This document shows, in pieces, positions 31,003 through 42,603 of a DNA stretch of 64,000 nucleotides. Origin of the DNA: Hennigella sp049177145 (lineage in GTDB: Bacteria; Bacillota_I; Bacilli_A; Mycoplasmatales; Mycoplasmoidaceae); contig CP185406.1 in assembly GCA_049177145.1 (NCBI GenBank), positions 558,001 through 622,000 on the forward strand. Reading direction: 5' to 3'. Made by a program: the position numbers and the translations under genes. Positions within the stretch are counted from its first letter, which is position 1; each line of letters begins with the position of its first letter. The notes beneath the pieces are model-generated. The model was not told the origin of the DNA, ran no database searches, and worked only from the letters and a program-made list of their open reading frames with translations.

Positions 31003-31076
31003 TGGAGCAGATGACGAGAATCAAACTCGCGTATCGACCTTGGCAAGGTCGCATTCTATCATTGAATTACATCTGC
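31003..31076 (-). tRNA. tRNA-Gly (anticodon GCC)
   Basis: Minus-strand cloverleaf: acceptor GCAGATG/CATCTGC, anticodon stem and loop GACCT-TGCCAAG-type giving GCC, T arm with GTTTGATTC-like loop, encoded CCA. Confidence 0.93.
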
Positions 31077-31122
31077 GTAAGTTCGTATATTATACCAACA
31101 AAAAATAAATATTTTAAAATTT

Positions 31123-31152
31123 TTGTGTAAAAACCCTATTTATATATATAAT
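31123..31152 (+). promoter_or_regulatory. rpoB promoter
   Basis: TTGTGT (31123-31128), an 18-base spacer and TATAAT (31147-31152) lie in the 144-base gap upstream of rpoB. This leaves a leader of about 60 AT-rich bases ending in the Shine-Dalgarno TAGGGAG. Confidence 0.55.
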
Positions 31153-31220
31153 TAATAAACTCATATATTATTTACTAGCAATAAATAATATATTAGATAT
31201 ATTATTTTTAGGGAGTGTTT

Positions 31221-34200
31221 ATGGCACAAAAACCAAAGTTTGTTGAAAGAAAAATCGCAAACCTAGTTACTAGACGTGACTATGCGAAACAATTTGTTAA
31301 GTTTGAAGAACCTGACCTATTGGAAATTCAAAAGAAATCATATGAACGTTTCTTGAAGAAAGAACTTGGAGAACTAATAGAGAGCTATTTCCCAATTAGA
31401 CACATCAAAAATAAAACTCACCATGTAGAAATTAATACCAAGACTGGTATTAATGGTTTACATTTCTACCCCGGTGCATTTGATGAACAAGAAGCAAGAT
31501 ATAAAGGCAAAACATATGAAACATCAGTTTATGTTGACTTAATTTTAGTTAATGATGAAACTGGTGAAATTAAGAAAGTTAGAAAATCAAAGAATGATAA
31601 ACACGATGGTGTTTTCTTTGCAAATATTCCATTAATGACTGACAATGGAACATTTATCATCAATGGTGTTGAAAAATTAGTTAACTCCCAAACAATTAGA
31701 TCACCTGGTGCATATATTCTATCTAAGAGTCAAATTAAACTATCAGGTAAGAAGAAAGTAAACGAAGGTTATATTTGTGAATTGTATCCTAACCGTGGAA
31801 CAATGCTTAACTTCGTTATTGATGATAAGAAAACTGATAATAGAATCATCAAGTTAGTAGCAAGAAATGCAACTAGTGATGCAGCTATTACTTTATCTGC
31901 AACACAATTCTTAAAAGCTTTAGGATTAAGCCAAGACACAATTCTAGATATCTTTGGTAGCGCCGAAATCATTGCTAATTCATTAACAGCTGATGGTGAA
32001 GCTAAATCATATAGCAACAAATTCTTAGGTTGTTATACACACGACACAATTAACCAAGATGATGAAATTAAGAAAATTAGAAAAGCAGTTTGTGATTTAC
32101 CAACTGTAAATGATATTAAACAAACAGGTTTACCAATTCAACATAAATTACAAGTACTTGTTTATAAATGATCTAAATTAGAAGACCAATTATCTGAAAT
32201 TAATAAACAACTTGAATCTGAACCAACCAACTCTTCTTTGAAGAGTAAACAAATTGAAATTCAAGCTAAGATCCGTGAACAAAAAGATTTATTGATTACA
32301 GAAAAAGCAGCAAAAGATATCATTACTCAATTATCTATTTCAATTAGACCAACAGAAACGCTAAGTCAAAAATACCAAGGTTTCTGTTACCAAGATTATT
32401 TAGTTAAACACTTTATGGAGGTTAAAGGATTTGATTTATCTTCTGCAGGTAGAAGTAAAATCAATCACAAACTTCGTGTAACTGAAAGACTTTACCAAAA
32501 AGTATTAGCCAACGACATTCTTTGCAAGAATGGAAAAGTATTCTTAAAGAAAGATACTCTAATTACTAAAAAAGAAATTGACATGATTAAGTCTGCAATT
32601 TCTAGTGGTGAACTATTCCTAGAAAAAGAATGACCATTATCATCTGTTTCTAGATTCCATAAATTTAAAACAGCTAAAGCAGAACAAATTGATGTTTATG
32701 CTGATAACGATGAATGAGATGATTATGTAAACATCTTAGGTGTTCCACCAACAAGTGATCAAGAAACACTTAATATCTCAGATATTATTGCTATGATCTC
32801 ATATACTATCAACTTACCATGAAACATTGGTAACTATGATGACATTGATCACTTAGGTAACAAACGTCTAAGACTTATCCATGAACAATTTAAATCTAAA
32901 TTAGTTGCAGGTATGGCACGTGTTGAAAAACACATTAAGGATAAATTATCTTCTTTATCTTCTCCAACAATGAATGCAGAGGAAAAAGCAAGAAAGTCAA
33001 CTGCTGCAACAATTAAATCAATTGTTAATACAAAACCTTTCCAACAAGTTGTTAAAGCATTCTTTAACACTTACCAATTAACAGCTTTCATTGACCAAAC
33101 AAACCCTCTATCTGAATTAACTAACAAACGTAGAATTTCAGCTATGGGTGATGGTGGTATTAGAAAAGACGATCCAAACTTAAACGTTCGTGACGTTCAC
33201 TATAGTCACTATGGACGTATTTGTCCAATTGAAACACCAGAAGGTCAAAACATTGGTCTAATTATGGCTTTAGCATCATTTGCTAAAGTTGATGAAAATG
33301 GATTCTTGATTTCTCCATACTTCATTGTTGAAGATGGCGTTATCACAGATAAGATTAGATGATTAAATGCTAGCCAAGAAGATGAATATGTAATTGGTGA
33401 ATCATTAGTTCCACATGATGAAAACGGTAAGATTACACAAACTAAAGTAGTTGGACGTTATCGTGGTATGCAAGAATTATATGATGCAAAACAAATTAAC
33501 TTTATCGATGTTTCACCTCGTCAAGTTATTTCTATTGCTGCATCTGCTATTCCATTCTTGGAAAATGATGATACTGCGCGTGCCCTAATGGGATCTAACA
33601 TGCAACGTCAAGCAGTTCCATTATTAAAACCATATGCACCAATTGTTGGTACAGGAGCAGAATATAAGATTGCTCATGACTCAGGATTAAACATCCTAGC
33701 AGCACATGATGGTGAAGTTACAGCTGTTGATGGTAATGAAATTCACATTAAGACCAACAACAACCAAACTGACAAGTATAAACTTGTTAAGTATCGTAAG
33801 ACTAACCAAAATACTTGCAACAACCAATTCCCAATTGTTGAAGTTGGTCAAAAAGTTAAACAAAGTCAAGTTATTGCTGATGGTCCAGCTATGTTCAATG
33901 GTGAACTTGCTATTGGACGTAACCCAATCATTGCTTATACAACATGACATGGTTACAACTTCGAAGACGCTATTGTTATTTCAAAACGTTTAGTTCAAGA
34001 TGATTGATATACATCAATCTCAATCATTGAAAAAGAATTACGTTGTGTAACAACTAAGAATGGTGACGAACAAATTACTCGTGACCTTCCAAACGTTTCT
34101 GAAGACCTAAAGACTTATCTAGATGAAGATGGGATTATCTTAGTAGGTGCTGAAGTTAAAGAAGGTGACATTCTAGTTGGACGTACTTCTCCAAAAGGCG

Positions 34201-35444
34201 AAGGTGACTACAGTCCAGAAGAAAAACTATTGAATGCTATCTTTGGAAACAAATCACACGGTGCTAGAGATTCATCTCTAAAAGTTAAAGTAGGTGAAGA
34301 AGGTACTGTTATCGGTGTTAAGAGATTTAGAACTGTTGACGGTGAAAAATTTGATGATGAAACAATTGAACTTGTAAAAGTTTATATTGCTCAAAAACGT
34401 AAACTACAAATCGGTGACAAGATGTCTGGTCGTCATGGTAACAAAGGAACTATTTCAAGAATTGTTCCAGTTGAAGACATGCCACATATGGAAGATGGAA
34501 CACCAATTGATATTCTATTATCACCTTTAGGTGTACCATCACGTATGAACATCGGACAAATTCTAGAAGTTCACTTAGGATGAGCAATGAGAAATATTGC
34601 TAAGAAGAAATTATGAGAACTTCTTGAACAAGAAGCTAAACCAGAAGAATTTGTTCAATTATTTGGTATGAGCTCATACCGTGCAAAACAATTAAAGAAA
34701 GTTTGCAATAAATATTTCAAAGACAACAAGATTAATAAATTTGAAAAATTTAGCAATGTTGATTTAACAATTATTTTAAACAAAGCTGGTATGTCTATTG
34801 AAGACTTATCATACAAAGCATCAACACCAGTATTTGCTGGAGCAAAACTTGATGATGTTGCTGAAGCTTTGAAAGAAGCTGGTATTGATCCGATTAAGAC
34901 AAAAGGTAAGATGAAATTAATTGATGGTCAAACTGGTGAATACTTTGACGGCGACATTACTGTCGGAGTAATGTACATGTTAAAACTTGACCACATGGTT
35001 GAAGATAAGATCCATGCTCGTGCTGTTGGCCCTTACTCTAAAGTTAACCAACAACCTCTTGGTGGACGTAGCCAAGACGGTGGTCAAAGATTTGGTGAAA
35101 TGGAAGTATGAGCACTTGAAGCTTATGGTGCAACATACAACTTAAGAGAAATCTTAACAATCAAATCAGATGATACAGTTGGAAGAAACTTAACTTACAA
35201 CTCAATCATTAAAGGTTTACCTTTACCAAAACCAAGTTTACCTGAATCATTCAAATTGTTAACTAAACAACTTCAAGGTCTATGTCTATCAATGACAGTA
35301 ACTGACCAAAAGGGTGTTAAACATGATATGGATGACTTTAGTAAGGCAAACATTGATGTTGAAGAAGAACCAAAAGCAGAACAACCTGCTGATGAAGAGG
35401 TATCAACAAAGATTGTTGATGACTCTGAATATGGAAGTTTATAG
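31221..35444 (+). CDS. rpoB: DNA-directed RNA polymerase beta subunit
   Basis: 1407 residues. Core polymerase subunit. Recognisable segments include the N-terminal RRDYAKQFVKFEEPDLLEIQ, the rifampicin-region FIDQTNPLSELTNKRRISA, RDVHYSHYGRICPIETPEGQNIGLI, the KMSGRHGNKG active-site segment and GGRSQDGGQRFGEMEVWALEAYGA near the end. The tail of about 40 residues is acidic. ATG 31221 is preferred over an in-frame GTG 6 bases upstream because TAGGGAG is correctly spaced. Several TGA codons read as Trp. rpoC follows after 15 bases. No rplJ/rplL lies upstream; the opposite-strand tRNA-Gly is there instead. Confidence 0.97.
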
Positions 35445-35459
35445 AAAGGAGTAGGAATT

Positions 35460-38400
35460 ATGATTAACGCTAAAAATATTAAATCATTACAATTAACCCT
35501 AGCTAGTCCAGAACAAATTCTGAAATGAGCTAGAGGAACTAGAGTTACTAAGTCTGAAACTATTAACTATAAATCTCTAAAACCAGAAGAAGACGGTTTA
35601 TTCTGCCAAAAGATCTTTGGTCCAGTTAAAGACTATGAATGTGCCTGTGGTAAATATAAGAAAGTTAAATACAAAGGTAAAGTCTGTGAAGTCTGCGGAG
35701 TTGAAATTATTTCTTCATCTGTAAGGCGTGAAAGAATGAGTTGTATTGAACTTGCTTATCCATGTACACACATTTGAATGAGTAAGGAACTTCCTAACCC
35801 AAGTAAGATTTCATTATTACTTGGTATGACATACAAGGAAGTTGAACAAGTTATTTACTTTGTAAACTATGTTGTAATTAAGAACCCTAGATGTAAAAAA
35901 TTCTATGGTCCTTGTCAAATTATTCCAATCAATGATCCTAAAGGTAATGAAAAAGCAAGACAGAACATTCGTGCTGCACTAGAAATCATTATTAAAGATC
36001 TTGAAAAGGAAATTAAATCATTATCTAAGAACACAAGCAAGAACTTAGACAAGATTAAAGAATTAAACTTTGATCATGAAATGGCAAGCCAATATGCAAT
36101 GGCATTAAAAGATACTACTTTGCCATTCTCATTACACACAGTATTTGCTTTATTGAAGAAACACTTAGATATTGAAATATCTATTGGTTCTGCAGCAATT
36201 AAACAATTGCTACAAGCTGTAGACTTAAACAAAAAGTATAAAGAAGTTAAAGCTAAACTTGCTTCTTTAGCTCCAAGCAATCCTAAGTTTACAAAAGAAA
36301 TGAACACTTTGAAATTAATCAAGTGATTCCAAGAATCTAAAATTAAACCAGAATGAATGGTTCTAGATTACATTCCCGTAACTCCGCCAGAAACAAGACC
36401 AATCGTTCAACTTGATAATGGTAAATTCACTACAAGTGATATTAACACTTTCTATCGAAAGATTATTATCAGAAACGAACGTTTGAAAAAGATGATGTCT
36501 GAACCAACTCCTGAAGTTATTTTAAATAACGAAAGAAGAATGTTACAAGAATCAGTTGATGGATTATTTGATAATGCATCTAAATCTAACCCAGCTAAGG
36601 GTAAAGATAAAGCTCCATTAAAATCATTAACTGATCACTTAAAATCTAAACAAGGTTTATTCAGACAAAACTTACTTGGTAAACGTGTTTACTACTCTGG
36701 TCGTTCAGTTATCGTTGTAGGTCCTGAATTAAAAATGTATGAAGCTGGTATTCCATCTGTAATGATTTTGGAATTATTCAAACCATACATTATTCACAAA
36801 CTAATTACTAAGATTGATGATGATGGTTTACCTTGTAAACCTATTGCTACAAACATTAAAGAAGCAGAAAAGATGATCTTAAGACAAGATTCATTAATCT
36901 GACCAATTGTTAATGAAGTAGTTAAAACTCACCCAATCTTATTAAACCGTGCACCTACACTTCACCGTTTAGGTGTTCAAGCCTTTGAACCCAAGATTGT
37001 TGATGGTAAAGCTATTAGATTACACCCACTAGTAACAACAGCATTCAACGCTGACTTCGATGGTGACCAAATGGGTGTTTACCTACCACTATCTAAAGAA
37101 GCTATTGCTGAAGCAAGAAGTATTCTATTAGCATCTTGACACATTCTTGGTCCTAAAGATGGTAAACCAATTGTTACACCAACTCAAGATATGATTCTTG
37201 GTGCTTACTACATTTCTCAAGAAGAAAAAGGTGTTAAGGGACAAGGAACAATCTTTGCTAACCCTAGAGAAGCAAAAAGAGCTTACCATTTAAGACAAGT
37301 AAATATTCATGCAGTTGTAGGTATTTCAACAAATGCTTATAAAGATAAAGGATTACCATCTAACTGTATTCTTGTTACATCTATGGGTAAGATCATGTTT
37401 AATGATATCTTACCTGCAACAATGCCTTATATCAATGATGGTAAAGACATTGATGGTGTAGATAAAGAAAGAATCATTCCAGCTGGCGAAAACGCTAGAA
37501 AAGTTATTGAAAAGTGTGAACCAGCTAATCCATTTACTAAGAAAACATTACAAAAAATTGTTGATAGTCTATATGGACAATTTGAAGTTGATGTTACCGC
37601 TAAAACAATGGATGCTATTAAAAACATTGGTTTTGACTTCTCAACAAAATCATCTGTTACAATTTCTGCCTTTGACTTACCAAGTTATGACAAGAAGTTA
37701 AAATACTTCGTTGGTGCAGATGCAACAGTTGCTAAATTGAAAAAGCAATTTAACAAAGGTTTATTAACTGATGATGAAAGATATAAACGTGTTATTGATC
37801 TATGATCAAAAGTTAAGAATGATGTTACAGAAGATGTTAAACAAATTCTAGCCGATCCAGATAACCGTAACAACCCAGTTATTATTATGGCTAACTCTGG
37901 TGCCAGAGGTAATGAATCACAATTTACACAACTATTAGGTATGCGTGGATTGATGAGTAAGTCATATAACTATGATCAAAAGACAAAATCAAATGTAATC
38001 AAGGATACAATTGAAACACCAATTAAACACTCATTCCTTGATGGTTTAACAATTGCAGAATACTTTAACGCATCTTATGGTGCAAGAAAAGGTATGGCAG
38101 ATACTGCCATGAAAACATCTAAATCTGGTTACATGACTAGAAAATTAGTAGATGCTGCTCAAGAAGTAATTGTTAAAGAAGAAGATTGTGGTACACCTAC
38201 AGGATTAGTAGTAAGAGCAATTGAAGATACAAAACAAAACTATAAGATTGAATCTTTAGCTGATCGTATTGCTAATAGATATGCATTTGAAGACATTATT
38301 AGTCCAAAGACAGACAAGGTCTTAGTGGCTAAGAATGAAATCATTACTCCTGCAATGGCTGCACGTATTGAACGTGAGGGTATTAAAGAAGTAACAATTA

Positions 38401-39344
38401 GATCTGTATTACATTGTCAATGTAAAGATGGTATTTGTCAAAAATGTTTCGGTAACGACTTGACAACTAACAAACCAATTGAAATTGGAACAGCTATTGG
38501 TGTAATTGCTGCACAATCAATCGGTGAACCAGGTACACAATTAACAATGAGAACATTCCATACTGGTGGTGCTGCTGGTGAAGCAAACATTACTCAAGGT
38601 TTTGAAAGATTAAAACAATTGTTTGACTTAGTTCCACCTGCAGAACGTGAATTAGCAATTATTGCTAAAGCACCATGTGAAGTTAAGAAGATTGAACCAT
38701 ATGAAGATGGTACAAAGATCTATGTAGTAAATGATGTAACTGATGAAGAAGTTATTTACTATGCAAACTTATCGCAAGTTGTAAGAGCTGAAAAAGGCGA
38801 CCACCTTGAAGCTGGTGATAAGATTACTGAAGGATCTATCAACATTAAGTACTTATTAGATGTTGCAGGTATTGAATCTGTAAGAGACTATCTAATTAAA
38901 GAAGTACAAAAAGTTTATAGATTACAAGGTATTGAGATTTCAGATAAATATATTGAAATCATTGTAAGACAATTAACTAACAAGTTAAAAGTATTGTCTC
39001 CTGGTGATAGTCAATACTTCATTGGAGAAACTACAGACATTAACACTTTCACTGAAGTTTGTAATGAATTATTTGCTGCTGGTAAAGAATTGCCAACTGC
39101 AAAGAACGAAATCTATGGTCTAGACAACGTTGCTACAAGTAAGAAAGGTCCATTCCTTGCTGCTGCATCATTCCAAGATACAAAGAAGATCTTGACAGAT
39201 GCTGCCATCCGTGGTGATGTTGATACGCTAATGGGACTAAAAGAAAATGTTATGATTGGTAACTTGTTACCAGTTGGTACTGGTCTGGAAAGACCAGAAG
39301 ATGTCGTTGCTAAAGGTGACGAAATGTACAAAAAAGAATATTAG
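35460..39344 (+). CDS. rpoC: DNA-directed RNA polymerase beta' subunit
   Basis: 1294 residues. N-terminal zinc ribbon (CACGKYKKVKYKGKVCEVCG, about residues 61-80). KRVYYSGRSVIVVGPELKM and the catalytic NADFDGDQMGVYLP (about residue 530) with three Asp for Mg2+ are present. The trigger-loop/bridge-helix region has MANSGARGNESQFTQLLGMRG, and the second zinc site is CQCKDGICQKCFGND. It then carries AAQSIGEPGTQLTMRTFHTGGAA. Strong AAAGGAG ribosome binding site. All TGA codons fall on conserved Trp. rplM-rpsI follow 47 bases downstream. Confidence 0.97.
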
Positions 39345-39391
39345 TTTGTACATCTGTGATAAAATAATAAATACAATAGAGGAGAAAACTT

Positions 39392-39835
39392 ATGCAAAAA
39401 ACAACTATGCTTAAGAAAGAAACAGCAGCAAACAATCGTGTTTGATACATGATTGATGCTTCTGGTGTTGTTTTAGGTAAATTAGCTGTAACTGCAGCCA
39501 ACATTATTCGTGGTAAGAATAAACCAAACTTTACCCCAAATGTTGACTGTGGTGATAACCTTATCATTATTAACAGTGATAAAGTAATCGTAACAGGAAA
39601 TAAAGCTGCAAAAGAATTTAGATATAACCATTCTGGTTATATTGGCGGTATCAGAAAAAGATCTGTTAAAGAAATGATCGCTAAATACTCTGATGAACTT
39701 GTAACTATTGCTGTTAAAGGTATGTTACCTAAAAACAGATTATCTGAAAAGATTATCAAGAAATTACATGTATACAAAGATGCAGGCAAAGACCACAGCA
39801 AACAAAAACCAAAATTAATTAAGGTAGGTAAATAA
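39392..39835 (+). CDS. rplM: 50S ribosomal protein L13
   Basis: 147 residues. The N-terminus crosses a TGA-Trp (NNRVWYMIDASGVVLGKLA), so the first ATG at 39392, preceded by AGAGGAG, is the start. NVDCGDNLIIINSDKVIVTGNK and KGMLPKNRLSEKIIKKLHVYKD are family signatures. It forms the usual pair with rpsI, 2 bases downstream. In Firmicutes the pair normally follows ecfT-truA; here it follows rpoC. Confidence 0.96.
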
Positions 39836-39837
39836 TC

Positions 39838-40233
39838 ATGGCAACTAAAATTGAATATAAAGGATTAGGTAGAAGAAAAACTTCTGTTGCAAGAGTATTA
39901 ATGGTACCAGGAACTGGTAAGATTACCATTAATGGCAAAACTCCTGCAGAATATTTTCCTAACAAATTAGTAATCCAAGATATGTTACAACCACTTGAAG
40001 TTACTAACCAAATGAAAACTTTTGATATTAAAGTTAAAGTTATTGGTGGTGGCTTTAAAGGTCAAGCTGGAGCAATCAGATTAGGTATTGCTCGTGCTTT
40101 AATTGACTGCAATGCTGAACAAAAAACAACATTAAAAAGAGCTAAGTTGACTACAAGAGATTCACGTGTTAAAGAACGTAAAAAATATGGTAAATACGGT
40201 GCACGTAGATCTCCTCAATTTACAAAACGTTAA
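39838..40233 (+). CDS. rpsI: 30S ribosomal protein S9
   Basis: 131 residues. GRRKTSVARVLMVPGTGKITING at the N-terminus, GGGFKGQAGAIRLGIARAL in the middle and the basic tail RDSRVKERKKYGKYGARRSPQFTKR, which reaches the ribosomal P site, are diagnostic. Starts 2 bases after rplM and ends in a strong terminator. Confidence 0.97.
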   Translation: MATKIEYKGLGRRKTSVARVLMVPGTGKITINGKTPAEYFPNKLVIQDMLQPLEVTNQMKTFDIKVKVIGGGFKGQAGAIRLGIARALIDCNAEQKTTLKRAKLTTRDSRVKERKKYGKYGARRSPQFTKR

Positions 40234-40249
40234 TTCTTCTCTATGAAAC

Positions 40250-40272
40250 AAAAGGCCTTTGGCCTTTTTTAT
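40250..40272 (+). terminator. Terminator of the rpoBC-rplM-rpsI unit
   Basis: Stem AAAAGGCC / GGCCTTTT with TTT loop and a T tract. Confidence 0.88.
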
Positions 40273-40340
40273 TTTGTATATTTAATAATTATTTTTTTAG
40301 CTTCACCTTCCTATATAATAGAAAATATTTGAGGATAAAA

Positions 40341-41081
40341 ATGAAAAAGATTAGATTATTAGCTCCTATATTTGCATTAGCAACAGCAACATCTATTGTC
40401 TTTCCTTTAGTATGTTGTGGAGATGCTAATGTGGTGAGTGTTAAAGTTGTTGATACTAATGTGAAAGTAACTTTAACAAATAATAAGGCCGAAAAAGGCA
40501 AAGAGTTCCAAACATATATAAAATATAAAGGATCTTTGGCCGTTACGAATATCGTTGTCAAAGTGGGTAACAAAGTGTTAAGCCAGCCTGATGAGTACAA
40601 TTTTAATATAGCTTTAAACAAATTGACAATATTTGAAAATATTATTACTGACACAGTAACATTAAAACTTGAATTTGAAAATTTTGCTTCATGTAAAGTT
40701 ATTACACAATGATATAGTCACAAACAATTTATGGTATCAGACACAGAATTTTTATTAACAAATAATGATGCTGACTTGTTAATTTTTGCCTTACTTGATT
40801 ATTCTTCGTGAATGGAAACTGATACAGACCCGTTCCCAAATACATTTCATATTTATTATGATGATGAGGCATCAGCTGCAACTCTTACTAAGGTAGAATT
40901 AGAAACTGGTGTTGGCAGTGATTTTAGTGTTGAATATGATCCGGATGGGACAACTTTCAAAATAAAACCCAATTCAGGCAAGGAAATTAATACCGACACC
41001 AAATTATGAGTGAGCATTGAATGTCATTTGCCACAACCCAATAAATCATATCATTTGTGAGGATACCACTCTGAAAATTAA
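40341..41081 (+). CDS. Probable lipoprotein, unknown function
   Basis: 246 residues. N-terminus MKKIRLLAPIF, then a hydrophobic stretch and FPLVCCGDAN, a lipoprotein signal with the lipid Cys at 25 or 26. The mature part is beta-rich with Ser/Thr/Asp-rich strands, several Trp from TGA and no recognised domain; the second half (about 150-220) has an Ig-like alternation. It is surface-exposed by its signal. The start at 40341 is taken over an upstream in-frame TTG because GAGGAT precedes it. Monocistronic between two terminators. Confidence 0.7.
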
Positions 41082-41106
41082 AAAACAGGCACATGCCTGT
41101 TTTTCT
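41081..41106 (+). terminator. Terminator after the lipoprotein gene
   Basis: Stem AAAAACAGGCA / TGCCTGTTTTT around a 2-base loop, followed by T. Confidence 0.85.
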
Positions 41107-41119
41107 TTTTAAACAATGA

Positions 41120-41518
41120 TTATTTTTTCTTCTTCATTGTTGTTCTAGATCTCATTACATCACCAGCAGTTTGAGATTTATATACTCTCTTACCACTTAA
41201 TGCTGAGCTTTCTAGTTTTTTATTAGTTTTAATTACATTCTTAGGTGATTTAATTGTAAAGACTAAGATAACTGAAACGATACCTAGTATTGCAATAATG
41301 ATTGCATAAGCTAACATACCAACACCTAAATTGGTTAGTGTTATTTTATCCCCATCCTTGCTAAATCATTCTCAACCTTGTAATCATGAAATGAATGTTA
41401 CAACAATGAAACCAATTAATGCAAGTATTTCGATTAATAACAAAAATTTCTTAAACGCATAACTTTTATTAATCTTTTTAATTAAAGATTGACGTTCTGT
41501 ATTTTTAATAAATGCCAT
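41120..41518 (-). CDS. Small two-TM membrane protein, unknown function
   Basis: 132 residues. A basic N-terminus (KNTERQSLIKKINKSYAFKK) and two hydrophobic segments (about 26-46 and 70-92) are separated by a loop with Trp (TGA). The C-terminal tail of about 40 residues is very basic, ending in TTMKKKK. A GGAGATAAAA ribosome binding site precedes ATG 41518. It sits downstream of the ftsY terminator on the same strand, so it is separately transcribed. No family recognised. Confidence 0.65.
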
Positions 41519-41548
41519 TTTTATCTCCTTATATATATTATAAGGTAA

Positions 41549-41571
41549 GAAAAAACAGGCATTGCCTGTTA
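41549..41571 (-). terminator. Terminator of the ftsY operon
   Basis: Stem AACAGGCA / TGCCTGTT with a T run on the minus strand. The ftsY stop codon is part of the hairpin. Confidence 0.82.
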
Positions 41572-42603
41572 TCCTTTATCTAATCCAAAGTCTTTTGTTA
41601 AACCAACAACAAATTTTTCTATATCAAATGGTTGTAAATCATTGTATGTTTCACCTAAACCAATAAACTTAACTGGAATATTAAAGTTGTCCTTAATTGC
41701 CAAGATGATTCCACCTTTGGATGTTGAATCCATTTTAGTTAGAATAATACCTGTTAACTTTGTTACTTCTAGAAAAGCTTTAGCTTGAACAATACCAGAT
41801 TGTCCTGTTGTTGCATCAAGAACTAGTAATGATTCACAAGGTTGTGCTGGGTTAAACTTTTTAATAACCTTATCAATCTTTTTAAGTTCATTCATAAGAT
41901 TAATCTTATTTTGTAATCTACCCGATGTATCACATAAAACAACATCAATCTTATTTTCATTTGCTCATTTAACGCCTTCATAGATAACAGAAGCTGGATC
42001 TTGGTTAGCCATTTTAGGCTTGAAGCATTGAATGTTTAATCTTTGTGCTCAAATGTCTAATTGTTCTACTGCACCAGCACGGTAAGTATCACCAGCTATT
42101 AAACAAACTTTCATTCCTTTATCTAATAGATAATGAGCAATTTTTGCTATAGATGTTGTTTTTCCAACACCATTAACACCAGAAACAAGAATAACATTTG
42201 TTTCACCTTGTTTTAAATTTAAACCATTATCAATGATAGTATCTTGAATGTAATATACAAAGATCTTATCAATAATAATTTGTTTAACTAAAGATGCATC
42301 TTCCACGTTTTGGAATTTAATTTCATCTTCAATAGCTTGCATGATTTTAGCTGTAGCACCCGTACCAACATCAAAACCAATAAGCATTTCTTCTATGCTT
42401 TCAAGCATAGCAGCATCTACTTTTTTATGTTCTTTAACTAGATCATCTAAAGCGGATTTAAACACACCACCAGATTTTTTCAAACCTTCATCAAAAGTTT
42501 TTTGATTAACTTGAGCTATTTGAGTGGTTTGTTCAATCTTAGCAGCTGTCTTTTCTGCTTTTCTTTTTCTAATCTTGTTAATTAAATTCCTTAAAAATCC
42601 CAT
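41569..42603 (-). CDS. ftsY: Signal recognition particle receptor FtsY
   Basis: 344 residues. SRP-type GTPase that docks ribosome-SRP complexes at the membrane. A basic, charged N-terminal region is followed by the N domain (MLESIEEMLIGFDVG) and the G domain. G domain motifs are GVNGVGKTT (G1), AGDTYRAGAVEQL, a CDTSGRLQNK (G3) and TKMD (G4), then GLGETYNDLQPF near the C-terminus. Its ATG overlaps the smc stop (TAATG). Last gene of the asp23/fakA/plsX/rnc/smc/ftsY run. Confidence 0.95.

Noticed and set aside
31769..32020. Opposite-strand ORFs inside rpoB, rpoC, smc, hydB and hydA
   Set aside because: They lack ribosome binding sites and lie wholly within strongly conserved genes on the other strand; they are shadows.
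31221..39344. Multiple in-frame TGA codons that would break rpoB, rpoC and many other genes into pieces, as in pseudogenes
   Set aside because: Every TGA I followed falls at a position where Trp is natural, frames never shift, and genuine TAA/TAG stops close the genes. This is genetic code 4.
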